A stretch of 64,000 nucleotides of DNA from Rickettsia australis str. Phillips (GCF_000273745.1 NZ_AKVZ01000020.1:1-64000); one strand, 5' to 3'; counted from the stretch's first letter, positions 1 through 10,727 are shown. The notes: generated from the letters alone by a model not told the origin. A program made the numbers and translations.

Positions 1-526
1 GTTAAAGGGGTTTTAGAACAAGATGAAAAAAATAGCAAAACTATAAAACAACAGTTTGTAAATTATGGACTAGAAACAACAGATGTTACAAAACTTACGC
101 ATGTAATGCCTATATTACTTGATAATCCTGAGTCATTAAAAAAGGTTTTTGATGGATTTATTAAAGGTGATTATACGGGAATAGCTAAAGAATTGGTAAT
201 GTTCACTAAGGATAATCCCGAAATCAAAAAATATTTAAACGATAATAAGGAAATATTAACAGGTATTTTAGATAAAACTTTAAAAGATGTACCCGATATA
301 AATAAGCTCGATAAGAAAGAATTATATAATATACTAACACCTATGCAATCCACCGGATAAGTTGGTTCACATCTTAGAAAATATTGAAAATAAAAAATAT
401 ATTAATGTCGCTACTAGTATAGGTAGTTTAGTTTGGCAAAAAGGTCAAACGCTGAATATTATACAACAAATACCAAATGTCGTTAAAGCGGGAGTTGGTT
501 ATTTTAAATCTGAGAAGTACCTGTAG
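1..526 (+). pseudogene. 3' part of a broken gene, unrecognised
   Basis: A frame open from the first base runs to a stop at 358-360. The same kind of lysine- and asparagine-rich helical sequence continues in another frame from about 364 to a stop near 526, so one gene was split by a frameshift around 358. The 5' end lies outside the window. The protein contains repeated short helices with KEL/DNPE-like motifs but no motif I can assign. I do not recognise the family. Confidence 0.5.
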
Positions 527-743
527 AATTAGAAAATAAAGTTTAGGCTGATGTATTACATCGTCTCAAATTTAAATAGTAAGATTAATATTGTAGGATC
601 TAAAACAAATACACTTGCCATTACTCCTATTTCTAATAATAAAAAGAAAGACGAAATGCATAGATAAACTATACTCGCTGCATCCCCAAATTGGTATCGT
701 CTACCAACTTTTATAGTACCATACGTTTTTTCAAAAATCCTCA

Positions 744-877
744 ATGTCATCCATGCGAAAGCAGGGATCCATGCTAAAAAATCTTTAAAATTAAAGATTT
801 TTTATTAGATCATTTTTTTCAAATAAAGATTTAAGGAACTTTATTTGAGTGGATTCCCGCCTCCACAGGAATGACAT
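744..877. repeat. Palindromic repeat, type A, overlapping the miaA 3' end
   Basis: Type A is the family with outer arms like GTCATTCCCGCGAAAGCGGG and a mirrored right arm ending in GGAATGACAT. The right arm here supplies the last codons and stop of miaA ([14 protein letters not shown]), so the gene end has been replaced by repeat sequence. Confidence 0.8.
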
Positions 878-1784
878 TTAATATTTGTGCAAACTCTTCT
901 TTGTTAGAATATTCCAATGTGGTTTTATCTTGTATCTGATTTTTAAACCAAGTAACTTGTCTTTTAGCATACTGACGGGTTCGTATTTGAGCTGCATTTA
1001 AAGCCTCATCTAAAGTGAGATTGCCATCTAAATAAGCTAAAATTTCTTGTATTCCTACAGCTTTTAAATTCACATAATCTTTAGGAGCAAATTGCTTTTT
1101 TATTAAAGCTATTTCGTCAATTGCCCCTTCTTTAAATATCTTATCTAAACGCTCATCACAAGTTTTATATAAAAATTTTCGCTCAGGATTTAAGAAGATA
1201 ATTTTGAAATTAAAATCAGATAAAATTTGTTCTTTTGGTAAAGTGTGAAAGGAAAAAATAGATTTACCGGTTTGCAATAATACTTCATAAGCTCTAATTA
1301 AACGCTGAGTATCATTTTGGTTTATTTTAGAAGCAATAAGCGTATCAAGCTCCTCTAATTTATTCCATAATTCTATATTACCTATTTCAGTATGTAAGTT
1401 TCTTACTTGTTCTCGTAAATCTTCTGATATATCAGGAATATTATTATAGCCGAAAACTAAAGAATTGATATATAAACCCGTTCCACCTATTAATATAGGT
1501 AATTTGCCTCGAGCAGTTACTTCTTTTATTTTTTCTGCAGCAAGTTTGAGATATTTTACTACCGAAAAATCTTCCGTAATAGATAGAAAATTATATAAAT
1601 GGTAAGTAACTTCAGCTGTATAGCTTTTCGGAGGGGAGGCGGTAATAATAGGAATTTTCTTATAAACCTGCATTGAGTCGATATTTATGATTTCGCCTTT
1701 ATATGCTTTAGCCAGTTTATGCCCTAAATAAGACTTGCCGCTAGCAGTCGGCCCGCATAAAATGATTATGTCTTTAGTTGTCAC
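831..1784 (-). CDS. miaA: tRNA dimethylallyltransferase MiaA
   Basis: Transfers a dimethylallyl group from DMAPP to A37 of tRNAs reading UNN codons. The P-loop GPTASGKS lies at residues 11-18 from the chosen start, followed by DSMQVYK and GGTGLYI, which are typical of MiaA. The frame stays open upstream to 1994, but that extension is translated palindromic repeat (1836-1948), and the ATG at 1823 lies in a TTGTTGCATGG module seen beside many repeats here. I therefore prefer the GTG at 1784, giving 317 residues; no clear ribosome binding site decides it. The C-terminus is also repeat-encoded. The DMAPP substrate links the gene to the IPP isomerase at 58895. Confidence 0.88.
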   Translation of the reverse strand: MTTKDIIILCGPTASGKSYLGHKLAKAYKGEIINIDSMQVYKKIPIITASPPKSYTAEVTYHLYNFLSITEDFSVVKYLKLAAEKIKEVTARGKLPILIGGTGLYINSLVFGYNNIPDISEDLREQVRNLHTEIGNIELWNKLEELDTLIASKINQNDTQRLIRAYEVLLQTGKSIFSFHTLPKEQILSDFNFKIIFLNPERKFLYKTCDERLDKIFKEGAIDEIALIKKQFAPKDYVNLKAVGIQEILAYLDGNLTLDEALNAAQIRTRQYAKRQVTWFKNQIQDKTTLEYSNKEEFAQILNVIPVEAGIHSNKVP

Positions 1785-1835
1785 TGATATATAGTTTAGT
1801 CTATAATTGTTGGATTGTTGCATGGTTCGGTTTTC

Positions 1836-1948
1836 CGTCATTGCGAGGAAATTACAGAGTAATTGACGAAGCAATCCAGTAAAAAATGCTGATTTACAGA
1901 ATTTTTTTTCTGGATTGTCACGCAGCCTACGGCTGCTCGTAATGACGG
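1836..1948. repeat. Palindromic repeat, type B, upstream of miaA
   Basis: Type B has outer arms like GTCATTGCGAGGA, an inner GCAATCCAG and a central hairpin with AAAATTCTGTAAATC. The right arm here is a variant (GCAGCCTACGGCTGC) ending in AATGACG. It reads through in frame as a false N-terminal extension of miaA. Confidence 0.78.
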
Positions 1949-1994
1949 GGTGGTATCCACATTGGCAACACCTCGCAATAATGACATCGTACAA

Positions 1995-2355
1995 TTAAAC
2001 GGTTTCAGTTTCATCAGGGTTAGTATTTCCTAAGGCCTTAGCCTCATCCACCGGTTCACTAAATGTTACGCTACTAAAGTTTTTATCATAACTAATAGTT
2101 GGCACACTAAATAAGCCTGCATCCCTGTAGTCAACTCGCAGACTCTTTAAACCGTTAGATGCTGCTACATCATCTTTAAGTTTAAAAACAAGAGAATCAT
2201 CATTAGTATGCTCAAGGTCATTACGGTTTATTACTAATGGTACCTTCTGGTGAATAATATTAATATTTAATGTATTTGCACTTGGCGTCGGTATTGTAAC
2301 TAATTTAGTATCAACAGAGTTATCGATTAGGTCTATTGTATATGAGTTTTGACAT
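1995..2355 (-). pseudogene. Small gene frameshifted just after its start, unrecognised
   Basis: An ATG at 2355 has a strong ribosome binding site (AAGGAG, 7 bases upstream), but its frame stops after about ten codons. A neighbouring frame without its own ATG then runs about 115 codons to the stop at 1995-1997, coding for an acidic protein ending in DETETV. The simplest reading is a one- or two-base indel within the first ten codons. No family recognised; it could be a recently inactivated gene of about 120 residues. Confidence 0.5.
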
Positions 2356-2428
2356 ATTATTTCTCCTTATATTAATTTATTAATATGAGAAAAATATATA
2401 AAATAATATTTTAGAAAGCAATAATTCT

Positions 2429-3871
2429 TTAATTATTAATTAATAGCCCGTATTTTTCAAGATATTTATTAATTATAGCTATTATTTTCTCTAAGCTATT
2501 TTTACTAGCTGATTCAGCTCTTGCAACTATAATAGACTCGGTGTTAGAACTACGCAGTAACCACCAACCATGCTCGGTATTTACCCGTACACCGTCTATA
2601 TCATTAAACTCTATTTTCTCTTCTAATAATTTTTCTTTAATCTCTTTAATAATTTGTAATTTTAACCTAGACGGAACAAATATTTTAATTTCTGGTGTAC
2701 TATAGCTTTTCGGTAAATCCTCTATTATTTCATCCAGAGTCTTACTTGATTTGCTAAGTAAATCTAAAAATCTAAGTGCTGCATAAATTGCATCATCAAA
2801 GCCAAAATATTTATCGGCAAAGAATATATGCCCGCTCATTTCACCGGCGAGTAAAGCCTTTGTTTCAAGCATTTTGCTTTTAATAAAAGGATGACCTGTT
2901 CGCCATATTATAGGATTTCCGCCAAATGACCTAATTCTATCAACTATTAACTGACTGGCTTTTACATCGACTATTATGGTAACACTCGGATTTTCCTTTA
3001 AAATATCCTCAGCAAATATACATAAAATTTGATCACCGAATAATATCTTACCGCCCCCGCTTACAATACCGATTCTATCACCGTCACCGTCAAAAGCTAT
3101 ACCAAGGTCACAATTTTGTTCTTTAACCACTTTTATTAGCTCTTGTAAATTAGCAGGGTTGGTAGGGTCAGGGTGATGGCTTGGAAAATTACCGTCAATC
3201 CTACTATTTATGATTATGTTGTGATTAGTTAAATGCTTTTTTAACTCTTCAGTAATATTGCCCGTTGCTCCATTGCCGCAGTCCCAAAGCACTTTTAACT
3301 TTGGATTAATATTTATTCCCTCTAAAATACGTCTTAGGTATTTATGTTCTATATTATGCCCATAATATATGTCATGCCCGCGAAAGCAGAAATCCATATC
3401 TCCACTTGTATTAATCTGGATTCCTGCTTTCGTAGGAATGACATAAGGGGTGGTGGGCATGACATGACTATTCAAAACCTTTGCTAATAAATCCTGTATC
3501 TGATCACCGAAAAAAGATTTACCGTGTTGCAGCATTTTAAAGCCGTTATCGTCACGAGGGTTATGCGATCCCGTAACCATAATACTACCGGCAGGCATAA
3601 ATTGTTTATCGACAAAATATAGTACAGGCGTTGGAACTACGCCAATATTTATGATTGCAGCCCCTGCATCAGTTAGTCCTAATTCTAAAGCTTTACAAAG
3701 GGTAGGGGAGCTGAGCCGACCGTCTAAACCAATACAGATTTTGCTATTATCTTTTGTGATAGTCATCTCGGCGAAACAAAAGCCGATTTTATAAGCTACT
3801 TCTTCTGTTAAATCCTTAAGGCTATTGCCTCTTATATCATAAGCTCTAAAAATTTCTTTGTTAATTTGCAT
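2429..3871 (-). CDS. algC: Phosphomannomutase/phosphoglucomutase family enzyme
   Basis: An alpha-D-phosphohexomutase interconverting hexose 1- and 6-phosphates for cell-envelope sugar synthesis. The active-site loop TGSHNPRDDNGFK gives the phosphorylated serine at residue 102, and the magnesium-binding DGDGDR is near residue 265. The C-terminal phosphate-binding loop (LLRSSNTESI) is present. Residues of about 143-167 are translated palindromic repeat (3370-3445), inserted between domains without breaking the frame, so the protein (480 residues) is somewhat longer than usual. Substrate choice between mannose and glucose cannot be read from sequence. Confidence 0.88.
   Translation of the reverse strand: MQINKEIFRAYDIRGNSLKDLTEEVAYKIGFCFAEMTITKDNSKICIGLDGRLSSPTLCKALELGLTDAGAAIINIGVVPTPVLYFVDKQFMPAGSIMVTGSHNPRDDNGFKMLQHGKSFFGDQIQDLLAKVLNSHVMPTTPYVIPTKAGIQINTSGDMDFCFRGHDIYYGHNIEHKYLRRILEGININPKLKVLWDCGNGATGNITEELKKHLTNHNIIINSRIDGNFPSHHPDPTNPANLQELIKVVKEQNCDLGIAFDGDGDRIGIVSGGGKILFGDQILCIFAEDILKENPSVTIIVDVKASQLIVDRIRSFGGNPIIWRTGHPFIKSKMLETKALLAGEMSGHIFFADKYFGFDDAIYAALRFLDLLSKSSKTLDEIIEDLPKSYSTPEIKIFVPSRLKLQIIKEIKEKLLEEKIEFNDIDGVRVNTEHGWWLLRSSNTESIIVARAESASKNSLEKIIAIINKYLEKYGLLINN
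3370..3445. repeat. Type A palindromic repeat inside algC
   Basis: GTCATGCCCGCGAAAGC on the left mirrors GCTTTCGTAGGAATGACAT on the right, with about 30 bases between. It is translated in frame as about 25 residues between the first and second domains of the mutase. Confidence 0.85.
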
Positions 3872-3883
3872 AAAAAACCCTTT

Positions 3884-4000
3884 ATGTCATTCCCGCGAAA
3901 GCTGGAATCTAGAAAATAATCTTAATAATTAATAATTATAAACATATAAAAACAAGTTTTTATATGTTTTACTGGATCCACGCTTTCGTGGGAATGACAT
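3884..4000. repeat. Type A palindromic repeat
   Basis: The left arm ATGTCATTCCCGCGAAAGC and right arm CGCTTTCGTGGGAATGACAT flank an inner AAAACAAGTTTTTATATG hairpin. It separates lptB from algC; transcribed, it would fold as a long stem-loop. Confidence 0.85.
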
Positions 4001-4028
4001 AAAACGACCCATGCAACAACATCTACGA

Positions 4029-4775
4029 CTACTCGCAATGACGCGTTTGCATAGTATAAAAACTAAAGCTTTCACCTAAATACACTTCCTTAACCTTTTT
4101 GCTGTTTGCTATTTCCTTAGGTTTTCCTTCTAGCAATACTTTGCCCTCAAAAATAACATAAGCACGGTCAACTATATCTAGAGTATCACGTACATTATGG
4201 TCGGTAATTAATATACCTATATTAAATTCACGTAAATAAGTAATTAGATTTTTGATATCGGAAATAGCAAGCGGATCAATACCGGCAAGCGGCTCATCAA
4301 GCATAATAAATTTAGGCCCTATTGCAAGTGAACGTGCAATCTCAAGCCTACGCCTTTCGCCGCCTGATAAGCTAGCAGCGGATAAATCTTTTAAATGAAC
4401 TATCGAAAATTTCTCTAGTAAATTATGGGTTTTTTGTTCAATTACTTCTTTATCATTTTCAGATATCTCAACTACCGCTTTAATATTATCCTCAACCGAT
4501 AATCCTCGAAATATCGAAGGTTCTTGAAGAAGGTAGCCAATTCCAAGCCTTGCTCGTAAATAAATAGGCAAGTTGGTAATATTTATATCATTTAAAAGTA
4601 ATTGCCCTGAGTCCGGTTTCATTAAACCGATAATAATGTTAAAACAAGTTGTTTTACCGGCTCCGTTAGGACCAAATAAACCAACTATCTCTCCTTGTTT
4701 TATATTCAGAGATATATCAGTTAATATATTCCTTTTTTTATAGGATTTTGATATATTTTTAACTTGTAAGCTATC
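4029..4775 (-). CDS. lptB: LPS export ABC transporter ATP-binding protein LptB
   Basis: Cytoplasmic ATPase that powers extraction of lipopolysaccharide from the inner membrane and its passage to LptA. Walker A (GPNGAGKTT), the signature LSGGERRRLEIARS, Walker B (FIMLDEPLAGID) and the switch histidine (LITDH) are all present. The frame opens at 4817, but the first residues overlap repeat sequence, so I place the start at the ATG at 4775 (MDSLQVKNISKSYK). The last dozen residues look repeat-derived. It lies directly downstream of lptA and lptC on the same strand, as in most Gram-negative lpt loci. Confidence 0.9.
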   Translation of the reverse strand, partial: DSLQVKNISKSYKKRNILTDISLNIKQGEIVGLFGPNGAGKTTCFNIIIGLMKPDSGQLLLNDINITNLPIYLRARLGIGYLLQEPSIFRGLSVEDNIKAVVEISENDKEVIEQKTHNLLEKFSIVHLKDLSAASLSGGERRRLEIARSLAIGPKFIMLDEPLAGIDPLAISDIKNLITYLREFNIGILITDHNVRDTLDIVDRAYVIFEGKVLLEGKPKEIANSKKVKEVYLGESFSFYTMQTRHCE

Positions 4776-4803
4776 CATCTTTTTTATTTGTGTTTTGTTG
4801 TTG

Positions 4804-4880
4804 TATGTCATTCCCACGAAAGCGGGAATCCATTATTCACTTGTATTAAGATGGACTCCTGCTTACGCAGGAATAACATA
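4804..4880. repeat. Type A palindromic repeat
   Basis: Left arm TGTCATTCCCACGAAAGCGG, right arm GCTTACGCAGGAATAACATA. It separates lptB from lptA. Confidence 0.8.
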
Positions 4881-4925
4881 GGTATCCATGCTGGCAAATG
4901 CTACACAATAACGTACTAAAGAACT

Positions 4926-5363
4926 CTATTTCTTAACAATATCTACATAATAGATTAGTTTATTAGTTTTTAAAACATTATCGTCGCGTTGTAATATTAC
5001 ATTACCAAGTAGAATAAGTTGTTTGTCATCAAAAAAATATTTAACACTATCTGCAAGTAATAATTCATTATTTATTCTTCTTTCTACAGTCAATTTGGTC
5101 GGAACAACTATATGGTCAATAGTTTGCTTTTCATCTATTGTTTTATAAAAAATATATAATTCTTTCGTTCTAAGTATCGCATTATCGAAGTAAACGACGA
5201 CATTTCCAAGATATTCTGCCTTTTGTTTAGTTCTATCAATAATTAAAGTATCAGATGTAATATGTAAATTTGAAATATCTTTATCACTAGCATATATAGA
5301 TATACTAACAGTAAGAAATACTACAAGTTTAATAATCCGATAAATCGATGATTGTAGAGACAT
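4926..5363 (-). CDS. lptA: LPS transport periplasmic protein LptA
   Basis: OstA/LptA-type periplasmic bridge protein carrying LPS across the periplasm. The N-terminus ([17 protein letters not shown]) is a signal peptide. The body has the OstA pattern of short beta strands: [20 protein letters not shown], then a second turn [20 protein letters not shown]. At 145 residues it is at the short end for the family. The start overlaps the end of lptC by 35 bases, which suggests coupled translation. Confidence 0.8.
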   Translation of the reverse strand: MSLQSSIYRIIKLVVFLTVSISIYASDKDISNLHITSDTLIIDRTKQKAEYLGNVVVYFDNAILRTKELYIFYKTIDEKQTIDHIVVPTKLTVERRINNELLLADSVKYFFDDKQLILLGNVILQRDDNVLKTNKLIYYVDIVKK

Positions 5364-5928
5364 TGCCTTTAAAAATTATAATATTATTTTCATCCCTTGT
5401 ATTAAAACTATCCGAAGTAATTGCAGAGTTTTTGTAAAATAATTTAGCAGAGGAGTTGCCGGTTATATTCTTATTTACTAAATCAATCCTTGCATTGTTA
5501 GTGTTAAATATAATCTCATCAAAAAAAAGTTTTACATCATTTTTTAAATCTAATATGTTTGATCCTTCATCTAAAAAGCCTTCTTGCGCATTGATAATAA
5601 GAGTTTGGTCTTGATTTACGTTATAAATAACATTTATTATATCTAGTTTATATTTGTTACCCGACTCTTTTATAGCTCGCTCAGTTTTAATCTTATACGC
5701 ATTTAAATTTTTATTTACTCCTTCAAAAATTGAATCTTTTAATATAATATTATATTGAAAATCAAAATTTTTAGTATCTTTTAAACTGTTTTTTGTAACG
5801 TTAATATTATTTTCTTCATTAATATAACCGCTTTTAATTAATATATACCCTATATACAAAATTCCAACTATTATTAAAAGATATACAGATTTCCAAATTG
5901 TTTTTCGCCGTTTATAAGAAGAGGGCAT
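5329..5928 (-). CDS. lptC: LPS export protein LptC-like
   Basis: Bitopic inner-membrane protein expected to pass LPS from the LptBFG complex to LptA. There is one N-terminal membrane helix (residues about 14-31, [17 protein letters not shown]) and then a periplasmic domain with the repeating strands of the YrbK/LptC fold (DGFL-like turns, [11 protein letters not shown] near the end). The assignment rests on fold pattern and position between kdsD and lptA more than on sharp motifs. Confidence 0.75.
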   Translation of the reverse strand: MPSSYKRRKTIWKSVYLLIIVGILYIGYILIKSGYINEENNINVTKNSLKDTKNFDFQYNIILKDSIFEGVNKNLNAYKIKTERAIKESGNKYKLDIINVIYNVNQDQTLIINAQEGFLDEGSNILDLKNDVKLFFDEIIFNTNNARIDLVNKNITGNSSAKLFYKNSAITSDSFNTRDENNIIIFKGNVSTIIDLSDY

Positions 5929-5933
5929 AGATT

Positions 5934-6893
5934 TTAGTTAACTCCCATACGTAGTAAATCATGAATATGAATAATGCCTATAATAATATTATCATCAACA
6001 ATTGGTATATTAGTGATATTTTTGGCTTTCATTAAATTTAAAGCCTCTTTTGCAAATATTTCCGATGAGATATAAATAGGATTTTTGGTCATAATACTTG
6101 ATGCTGTTTTTAGGTGGATTTGATCGTTAATATGACGACGTAAATCCCCATCGGTTATAATCCCTATCAAATTTTGGTTTTTATCCGTGACAAGTGTACA
6201 ACCTAAACGTTTTTTATTCATAATAATTATAGTTTTGGCAAAGGAAGTATCTTCATATACTAAAGGTATTTCATCACCGCTACGCATTAGGTTTTTAATT
6301 TTTGTTAAATTAGCACCGATGGTACCTCCCGGATGATAAATTTTAAAATCATCTTTAGTAAAGCCTCGTTTTTCATGTATAACAGTCATTAAAGCATCAC
6401 CTAGTGATAACATTATTAAAGATGATATAGTAGGAGCTCCAATTAAAGAAGCTTCCTGGTACTCAGGTAATATTAATAAAAAATCACTTCTTTTAGCTAA
6501 AGTAGAATTTTTATTCATTGTCATTGCAGCAATTTTTATGGAAGAGTTCTTGCAATATTCAATTATATTAAATAGTTCTTTAGTTTCACCGGAATTAGAT
6601 AGCATAATTACTAGATCATTTCTTGTCACCATACCTAAATCACCGTGACTTGCTTCTGCCGGATGTAAATAAAAAGCAGGCATACCAGTTGAAGAAAAGC
6701 TAGCAGCTATTTTTCTTGCAATATAACCGCTTTTGCCTATGCCGGTTAGGATTATCCGTCCTTTGAAAGATAATAAAAATTCTATAATTCTGTTGAAGTC
6801 TTCAGGGATATTTTCAGATAATTTTTCTAAAGCACTTGCTTCACTAAAAATAACCCTCTTTGCAATGATTTGGTAATTATTTGTGTGGTTCAT
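5934..6893 (-). CDS. kdsD: D-arabinose 5-phosphate isomerase (KdsD/KpsF)
   Basis: Makes arabinose 5-phosphate from ribulose 5-phosphate for Kdo synthesis. An N-terminal SIS domain ([35 protein letters not shown]) is followed by two CBS domains (about residues 200-320). The start is put at the ATG at 6893 (MNHTNNYQ) because the upstream in-frame codons are repeat-like. It ends 5 bases before lptC, so Kdo precursor supply and LPS export are in one operon. Confidence 0.9.
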   Translation of the reverse strand: MNHTNNYQIIAKRVIFSEASALEKLSENIPEDFNRIIEFLLSFKGRIILTGIGKSGYIARKIAASFSSTGMPAFYLHPAEASHGDLGMVTRNDLVIMLSNSGETKELFNIIEYCKNSSIKIAAMTMNKNSTLAKRSDFLLILPEYQEASLIGAPTISSLIMLSLGDALMTVIHEKRGFTKDDFKIYHPGGTIGANLTKIKNLMRSGDEIPLVYEDTSFAKTIIIMNKKRLGCTLVTDKNQNLIGIITDGDLRRHINDQIHLKTASSIMTKNPIYISSEIFAKEALNLMKAKNITNIPIVDDNIIIGIIHIHDLLRMGVN

Positions 6894-6980
6894 TATGTGC
6901 TCATTTGTGAAAATCGTCATTGCGAGCAATTAAAGGCTTTGTTGTATGGCTCATTTTATGTTATTTTTGTATGAAGACCG

Positions 6981-7118
6981 ATGTCATGCCCGCGTAGGCG
7001 GAAATCCAGAAAAATAACTTCAAGTATCGATATAGAAGTTATAAATTTGATGAAATAAATCTAAAAAACAAGTTTTTTATAGGTTTTTACTGGATTTCCG
7101 CCTACGCGGGCATGACAT
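6981..7118. repeat. Type A palindromic repeat
   Basis: Left arm ATGTCATGCCCGCGTAGGCG and right arm CGCCTACGCGGGCATGACAT are a perfect 20-base inverted pair. The centre has AACAAGTTTTTTATAGG as in other type A copies. It lies between pnp and kdsD. Confidence 0.88.
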
Positions 7119-7143
7119 CAATTGATCCACACGACAATGACAT

Positions 7144-9387
7144 TTAATTAAAATACTTACGTTCTGTAATGGCTTCAGCAGTTTCAGCATGATTATCTTC
7201 ATACCAAGCTCGTTTTTTACTAGAATCACGCCGCTCAGGTTCTGAATTTTCCTTAGAATTATTAACATTATCTTTTGGCTTTGGATTATTTGAAGATTTA
7301 TCCTTATCGGCATTTTTAATAGTTAGTTTTGCTTTGCCTTTATTGTCAAAGCCTATTAGCTTAACTTTTACTATATCGCCTTGTTTTAAAACACTGCTAA
7401 CCGTTTCTATTCTTTCTTCTGAAATTTCACTAATATGAACAAAGCCATCTTTAGTACCTAAATAATTAATAAAAGCACCGGAATCTAAGACTTTCATTAC
7501 CGTACCGTTAAATATTTCACCGATTTCAGGCTCAACGGCAATAGCTTTAATTTTATCTAAAGCGACTTTTAGCTTATCTCTATCCGAAGCATAAACAGAA
7601 ACCGTACCGTCATCGCTTATATCTATTTTAGCATCGCTAGTCTCACAAATTTCCTTTATTACTTTACCGCCCGGTCCTATAATATCTCTAATTTTATCCT
7701 TATCTATCTTTATAGTAGTAGTAGAAGGAGCATTTTTACTTAGTTTGCTATTTGGTTTACTGATAACTTTATTCATTTGCTCCAGTATATGCAAACGACC
7801 GAGTCGTGCCTGCTCTAAAGCTACTTTCATTATTTTAAAATCTACTCCGGATATTTTGATATCCATTTGTAATGCAGTAATCCCTTCGCTAGTTCCTGCA
7901 ACCTTAAAGTCCATATCACCGAAATAATCTTCATCGCCGAGAATATCCGATAATACGGCAAATTTTTTGCCTTCTTTAATAAGTCCCATAGCAATACCCG
8001 CAACCGGTGCTTTTATCGGTACGCCTGCATACATTAAAGCAAGAGAACTACCGCAAACAGTTGCCATTGAAGAAGAACCGTTAGACTCCGTAGTTTCAGC
8101 AACGACTCTAATAGAATAAGGAAATTGTACTTTATTAGGTAATATTGGATTAATAGCACGCCATGCGAGTTTACCGTGTCCGACTTCACGACGACTAGGT
8201 GCTTTCATCGGCATTGCTTCATTTACAGAGTAGGGCGGGAAGATATAATTAAGCATAAAACGCTCTTTATACTCACCATCTAAACTGTCAACTAGCTGCT
8301 CATCTAAACTAGTACCGAATGTAGTGCTAACTAAGCTTTGCGTTTCCCCTCTAGTAAATAAAGCTGAACCGTGTACGGAAGGTAGCAAACCTATTTCACA
8401 AGCAATTTGTCTTATATCCGTAGTACTTCTTCCATCGATACGTCTATTTTTTTCTAAAATCTCGTTACGTAATATATCTGATTCAATAGATTTTAAAGCC
8501 GATTCGATTTGATGATTACTATATTGTTTATTTTCTATATCGCTTACAAAATGTGTAAGAACTTTTTCAGGTATTAAATCTAAATTAGTACTACGTTCCT
8601 GTTTAGATTTAATCGCAAAAGCTTGTTCAATTTCTTTTACAAATAACTTCTCAATTTCTTTCTTTAATGAGGCAGGATATAAATCTTGCATTTCAAACTT
8701 TGGTTTTTTAGCTTCTTCTGCTAGTTCTTTAATTATCTTTATTACCGGCTGGAAGCTTTCAAACCCAAATTTTACGGCTTCTAACATTTGTTCTTCAGAG
8801 AGTAAATGAGCTTCTGATTCAACCATCATTACCGAGTCTGCTGTTCCTGCAATTACTAAATCCAGCTGACTTGTTTTTAATAACTCAAGTGTCGGGTTTA
8901 AAACAAATGCACCGTTGATTAAACCTACTTTACTTGCAGCAACTATTTCTAGATAAGGAGCAGGGGATAGACTAAGTGCAGCCGATGCACCGATAATTGC
9001 AAGTATATCTACTGGAGTTTCAGGATCATATGAAAGAACAGTACAAGTTACATGAGTTTCATTAACAAAAGCCGGATGAAATAACGGTCTAATCGGTCTA
9101 TCTATTAAACGAGATACTAAAACTTCTCTATCTGATGCTTTTCCCTCACGTTTAAAAAATCCCCCTGGTATCTTACCGGCAGCATATGCCATTTCTCTAT
9201 AATTAATTGTTAAAGGAAAAAAACCTATACCCTCTTTTGCTTTGTTAGCTACTACAGCCGTACATAATAAAACGGAATTACCCATTTTCACCATAACTGC
9301 GCCGTCAGCCTGACGTGCTATTTTACCTGTACTAAGCTCAAGAACTTTCCCATTCCATGTAATACTCTTAGTTATTTCGTTAAACAT
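7144..9387 (-). CDS. pnp: Polyribonucleotide nucleotidyltransferase (PNPase)
   Basis: 3'-to-5' phosphorolytic exoribonuclease of mRNA decay. Two RNase PH-like cores (about residues 1-230 and 310-545) flank an all-helical linker. A KH domain ([14 protein letters not shown]) and an S1 domain ([17 protein letters not shown]) follow, and the tail is charged and poorly conserved. The length of 747 is normal for alphaproteobacteria. It lies downstream of rpsO, the classical rpsO-pnp arrangement, with a type A repeat in the gap that could form the stem usually found there. Confidence 0.95.
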   Translation of the reverse strand: MFNEITKSITWNGKVLELSTGKIARQADGAVMVKMGNSVLLCTAVVANKAKEGIGFFPLTINYREMAYAAGKIPGGFFKREGKASDREVLVSRLIDRPIRPLFHPAFVNETHVTCTVLSYDPETPVDILAIIGASAALSLSPAPYLEIVAASKVGLINGAFVLNPTLELLKTSQLDLVIAGTADSVMMVESEAHLLSEEQMLEAVKFGFESFQPVIKIIKELAEEAKKPKFEMQDLYPASLKKEIEKLFVKEIEQAFAIKSKQERSTNLDLIPEKVLTHFVSDIENKQYSNHQIESALKSIESDILRNEILEKNRRIDGRSTTDIRQIACEIGLLPSVHGSALFTRGETQSLVSTTFGTSLDEQLVDSLDGEYKERFMLNYIFPPYSVNEAMPMKAPSRREVGHGKLAWRAINPILPNKVQFPYSIRVVAETTESNGSSSMATVCGSSLALMYAGVPIKAPVAGIAMGLIKEGKKFAVLSDILGDEDYFGDMDFKVAGTSEGITALQMDIKISGVDFKIMKVALEQARLGRLHILEQMNKVISKPNSKLSKNAPSTTTIKIDKDKIRDIIGPGGKVIKEICETSDAKIDISDDGTVSVYASDRDKLKVALDKIKAIAVEPEIGEIFNGTVMKVLDSGAFINYLGTKDGFVHISEISEERIETVSSVLKQGDIVKVKLIGFDNKGKAKLTIKNADKDKSSNNPKPKDNVNNSKENSEPERRDSSKKRAWYEDNHAETAEAITERKYFN

Positions 9388-9441
9388 CTATTTATCTCAT
9401 TGCATAATTTATATTTTATTTTTTACTCTGAATCTTTTATT

Positions 9442-9541
9442 ATGTCATTCCCACGAAGGCCGGAATCTATTACTTTAAAGCTTTTTAAAAGCTTGATTTA
9501 TCTTGCTTTATCTTGGATTCCCGCTTCCGCGGGAATGACAT
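9442..9541. repeat. Type A palindromic repeat between rpsO and pnp
   Basis: Arms ATGTCATTCCCACGAAGG and CCGCGGGAATGACAT surround an inner AAGCTTTTTAAAAGCTT palindrome. It occupies the rpsO-pnp intergenic space, where other bacteria have a processing hairpin. Confidence 0.82.
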
Positions 9542-9548
9542 AGGTACA

Positions 9549-9824
9549 CTACTTCACCTTCCTAATGCCTAGCTTACTTATTAAATCTAAATATTCGCTA
9601 ACATTATTCTTTTTAATATAGTTAAGTAATCTACGGCGGCGTCCAACTAAAATTAATAATCCACGTCTGGAAGTATGATCTTTATGGTTAGATTTAAAAT
9701 GCTCGGTTAAATTATTGATTCTTTCAGTTAAGATAGCACATTGCACCGCACTTGAACCGGTATCATTTTCCGTTATAGCATATTCTTTAATTAATTGTTG
9801 TTTACGTTCTGTAGTAATCGACAT
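9549..9824 (-). CDS. rpsO: 30S ribosomal protein S15
   Basis: Binds 16S rRNA in the central domain and helps form the bridge to 23S rRNA. The 91 residues include the diagnostic [23 protein letters not shown] and the [20 protein letters not shown] segment. The start ATG at 9824 has AAGGAG eight bases upstream. Confidence 0.96.
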   Translation of the reverse strand: MSITTERKQQLIKEYAITENDTGSSAVQCAILTERINNLTEHFKSNHKDHTSRRGLLILVGRRRRLLNYIKKNNVSEYLDLISKLGIRKVK

Positions 9825-9846
9825 CGATAATTTCTCCTTAAAATTG

Positions 9847-10727
9847 TTATAATAAATTAAATACCCGTAAAGAATTAAAGCAACTCTTGTTTAAGCTACC
9901 TATTGCAAGCAGAGTACCCTTATAGCGAACCCATAAAAGACTAATGTCGTCTTCATAATCAAATAGGCATTTCTGTCCATATTTAATTTGCTGTGCTTGG
10001 CTGTCAGTTGCATCAAGAACCAGGATGTCGTCCAGTATTGCTTCTATCTTTATGCTGTTTTCCTCTAGGAAATTTTTGGTAATTTCGTCAGGCGATTTAA
10101 TTCGGATAGCATTTTCTTCTTTAAATATTCCAACCTGAGTACGGCGTAATTCTATCACAAATCCTAAACTTTGCAAGGACAATGCCAAATCTTTTGCTAA
10201 AATCCTTATATAAGTACCTTTTGAGCATTCCGTATAGTATATAGCGATAGCATTTTTCTTATCAAAATTTAAACATTTTAAATTATAAATAGTTATATTT
10301 CGTGGCTTTAATTCTACTTCTTTCCCCTCTCTAGCCAATTTATAAGCTCTTACACCGTTAACTTTAAGAGCTGAAAAAGCCGGCGGTATTTGTGTTACTT
10401 TACCGATAAACTTAGAACATACGGTATAAGCCTCTTCTTGAGAAGGGATATAATCTTTCGTTGCTATTACAGTGCCGGCATAATCGCCACTATCGGTTTG
10501 CAATCCAAATTTTACAGTAAAAATATAGGTTTTTCTAGCATCAATTAGCAGCTGTATCAGCTTTGTAGCTTCACCTACGGCAAGAGGTAGTATCCCTTCC
10601 GCTTCAACATCTAAAGTACCGGCATGTCCTACCTTAACTTTTTTACCGAGTTTTTTTTTACCATGCTAACCAGTTTAGCAGAACTTATACCTACTGGTTT
10701 ATAAAAATTTAACCAATAATTACTCAT
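9847..10727 (-). pseudogene. truB: tRNA pseudouridine-55 synthase TruB, frameshifted at a poly-A run
   Basis: TruB makes pseudouridine 55 in the T-loop of tRNAs. The ATG at 10727 gives [20 protein letters not shown], and the catalytic segment [12 protein letters not shown] and the rest to the stop at 9847 are intact in another frame. The break is at 10651-10659, nine A on the coding strand in GTA-AAA-AAA-AAC; seven or ten A would keep the frame. Everything else in the gene looks functional. It may be a fresh pseudogene, or the frame may be restored by polymerase slippage on A9, as reported for other AT-rich endosymbionts. It lies 23 bases upstream of rpsO. Confidence 0.82.

Noticed and set aside
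7077..7313. A 78-codon minus-strand frame inside the pnp 3' end
   Set aside because: It overlaps pnp in another frame and runs into a type A repeat.
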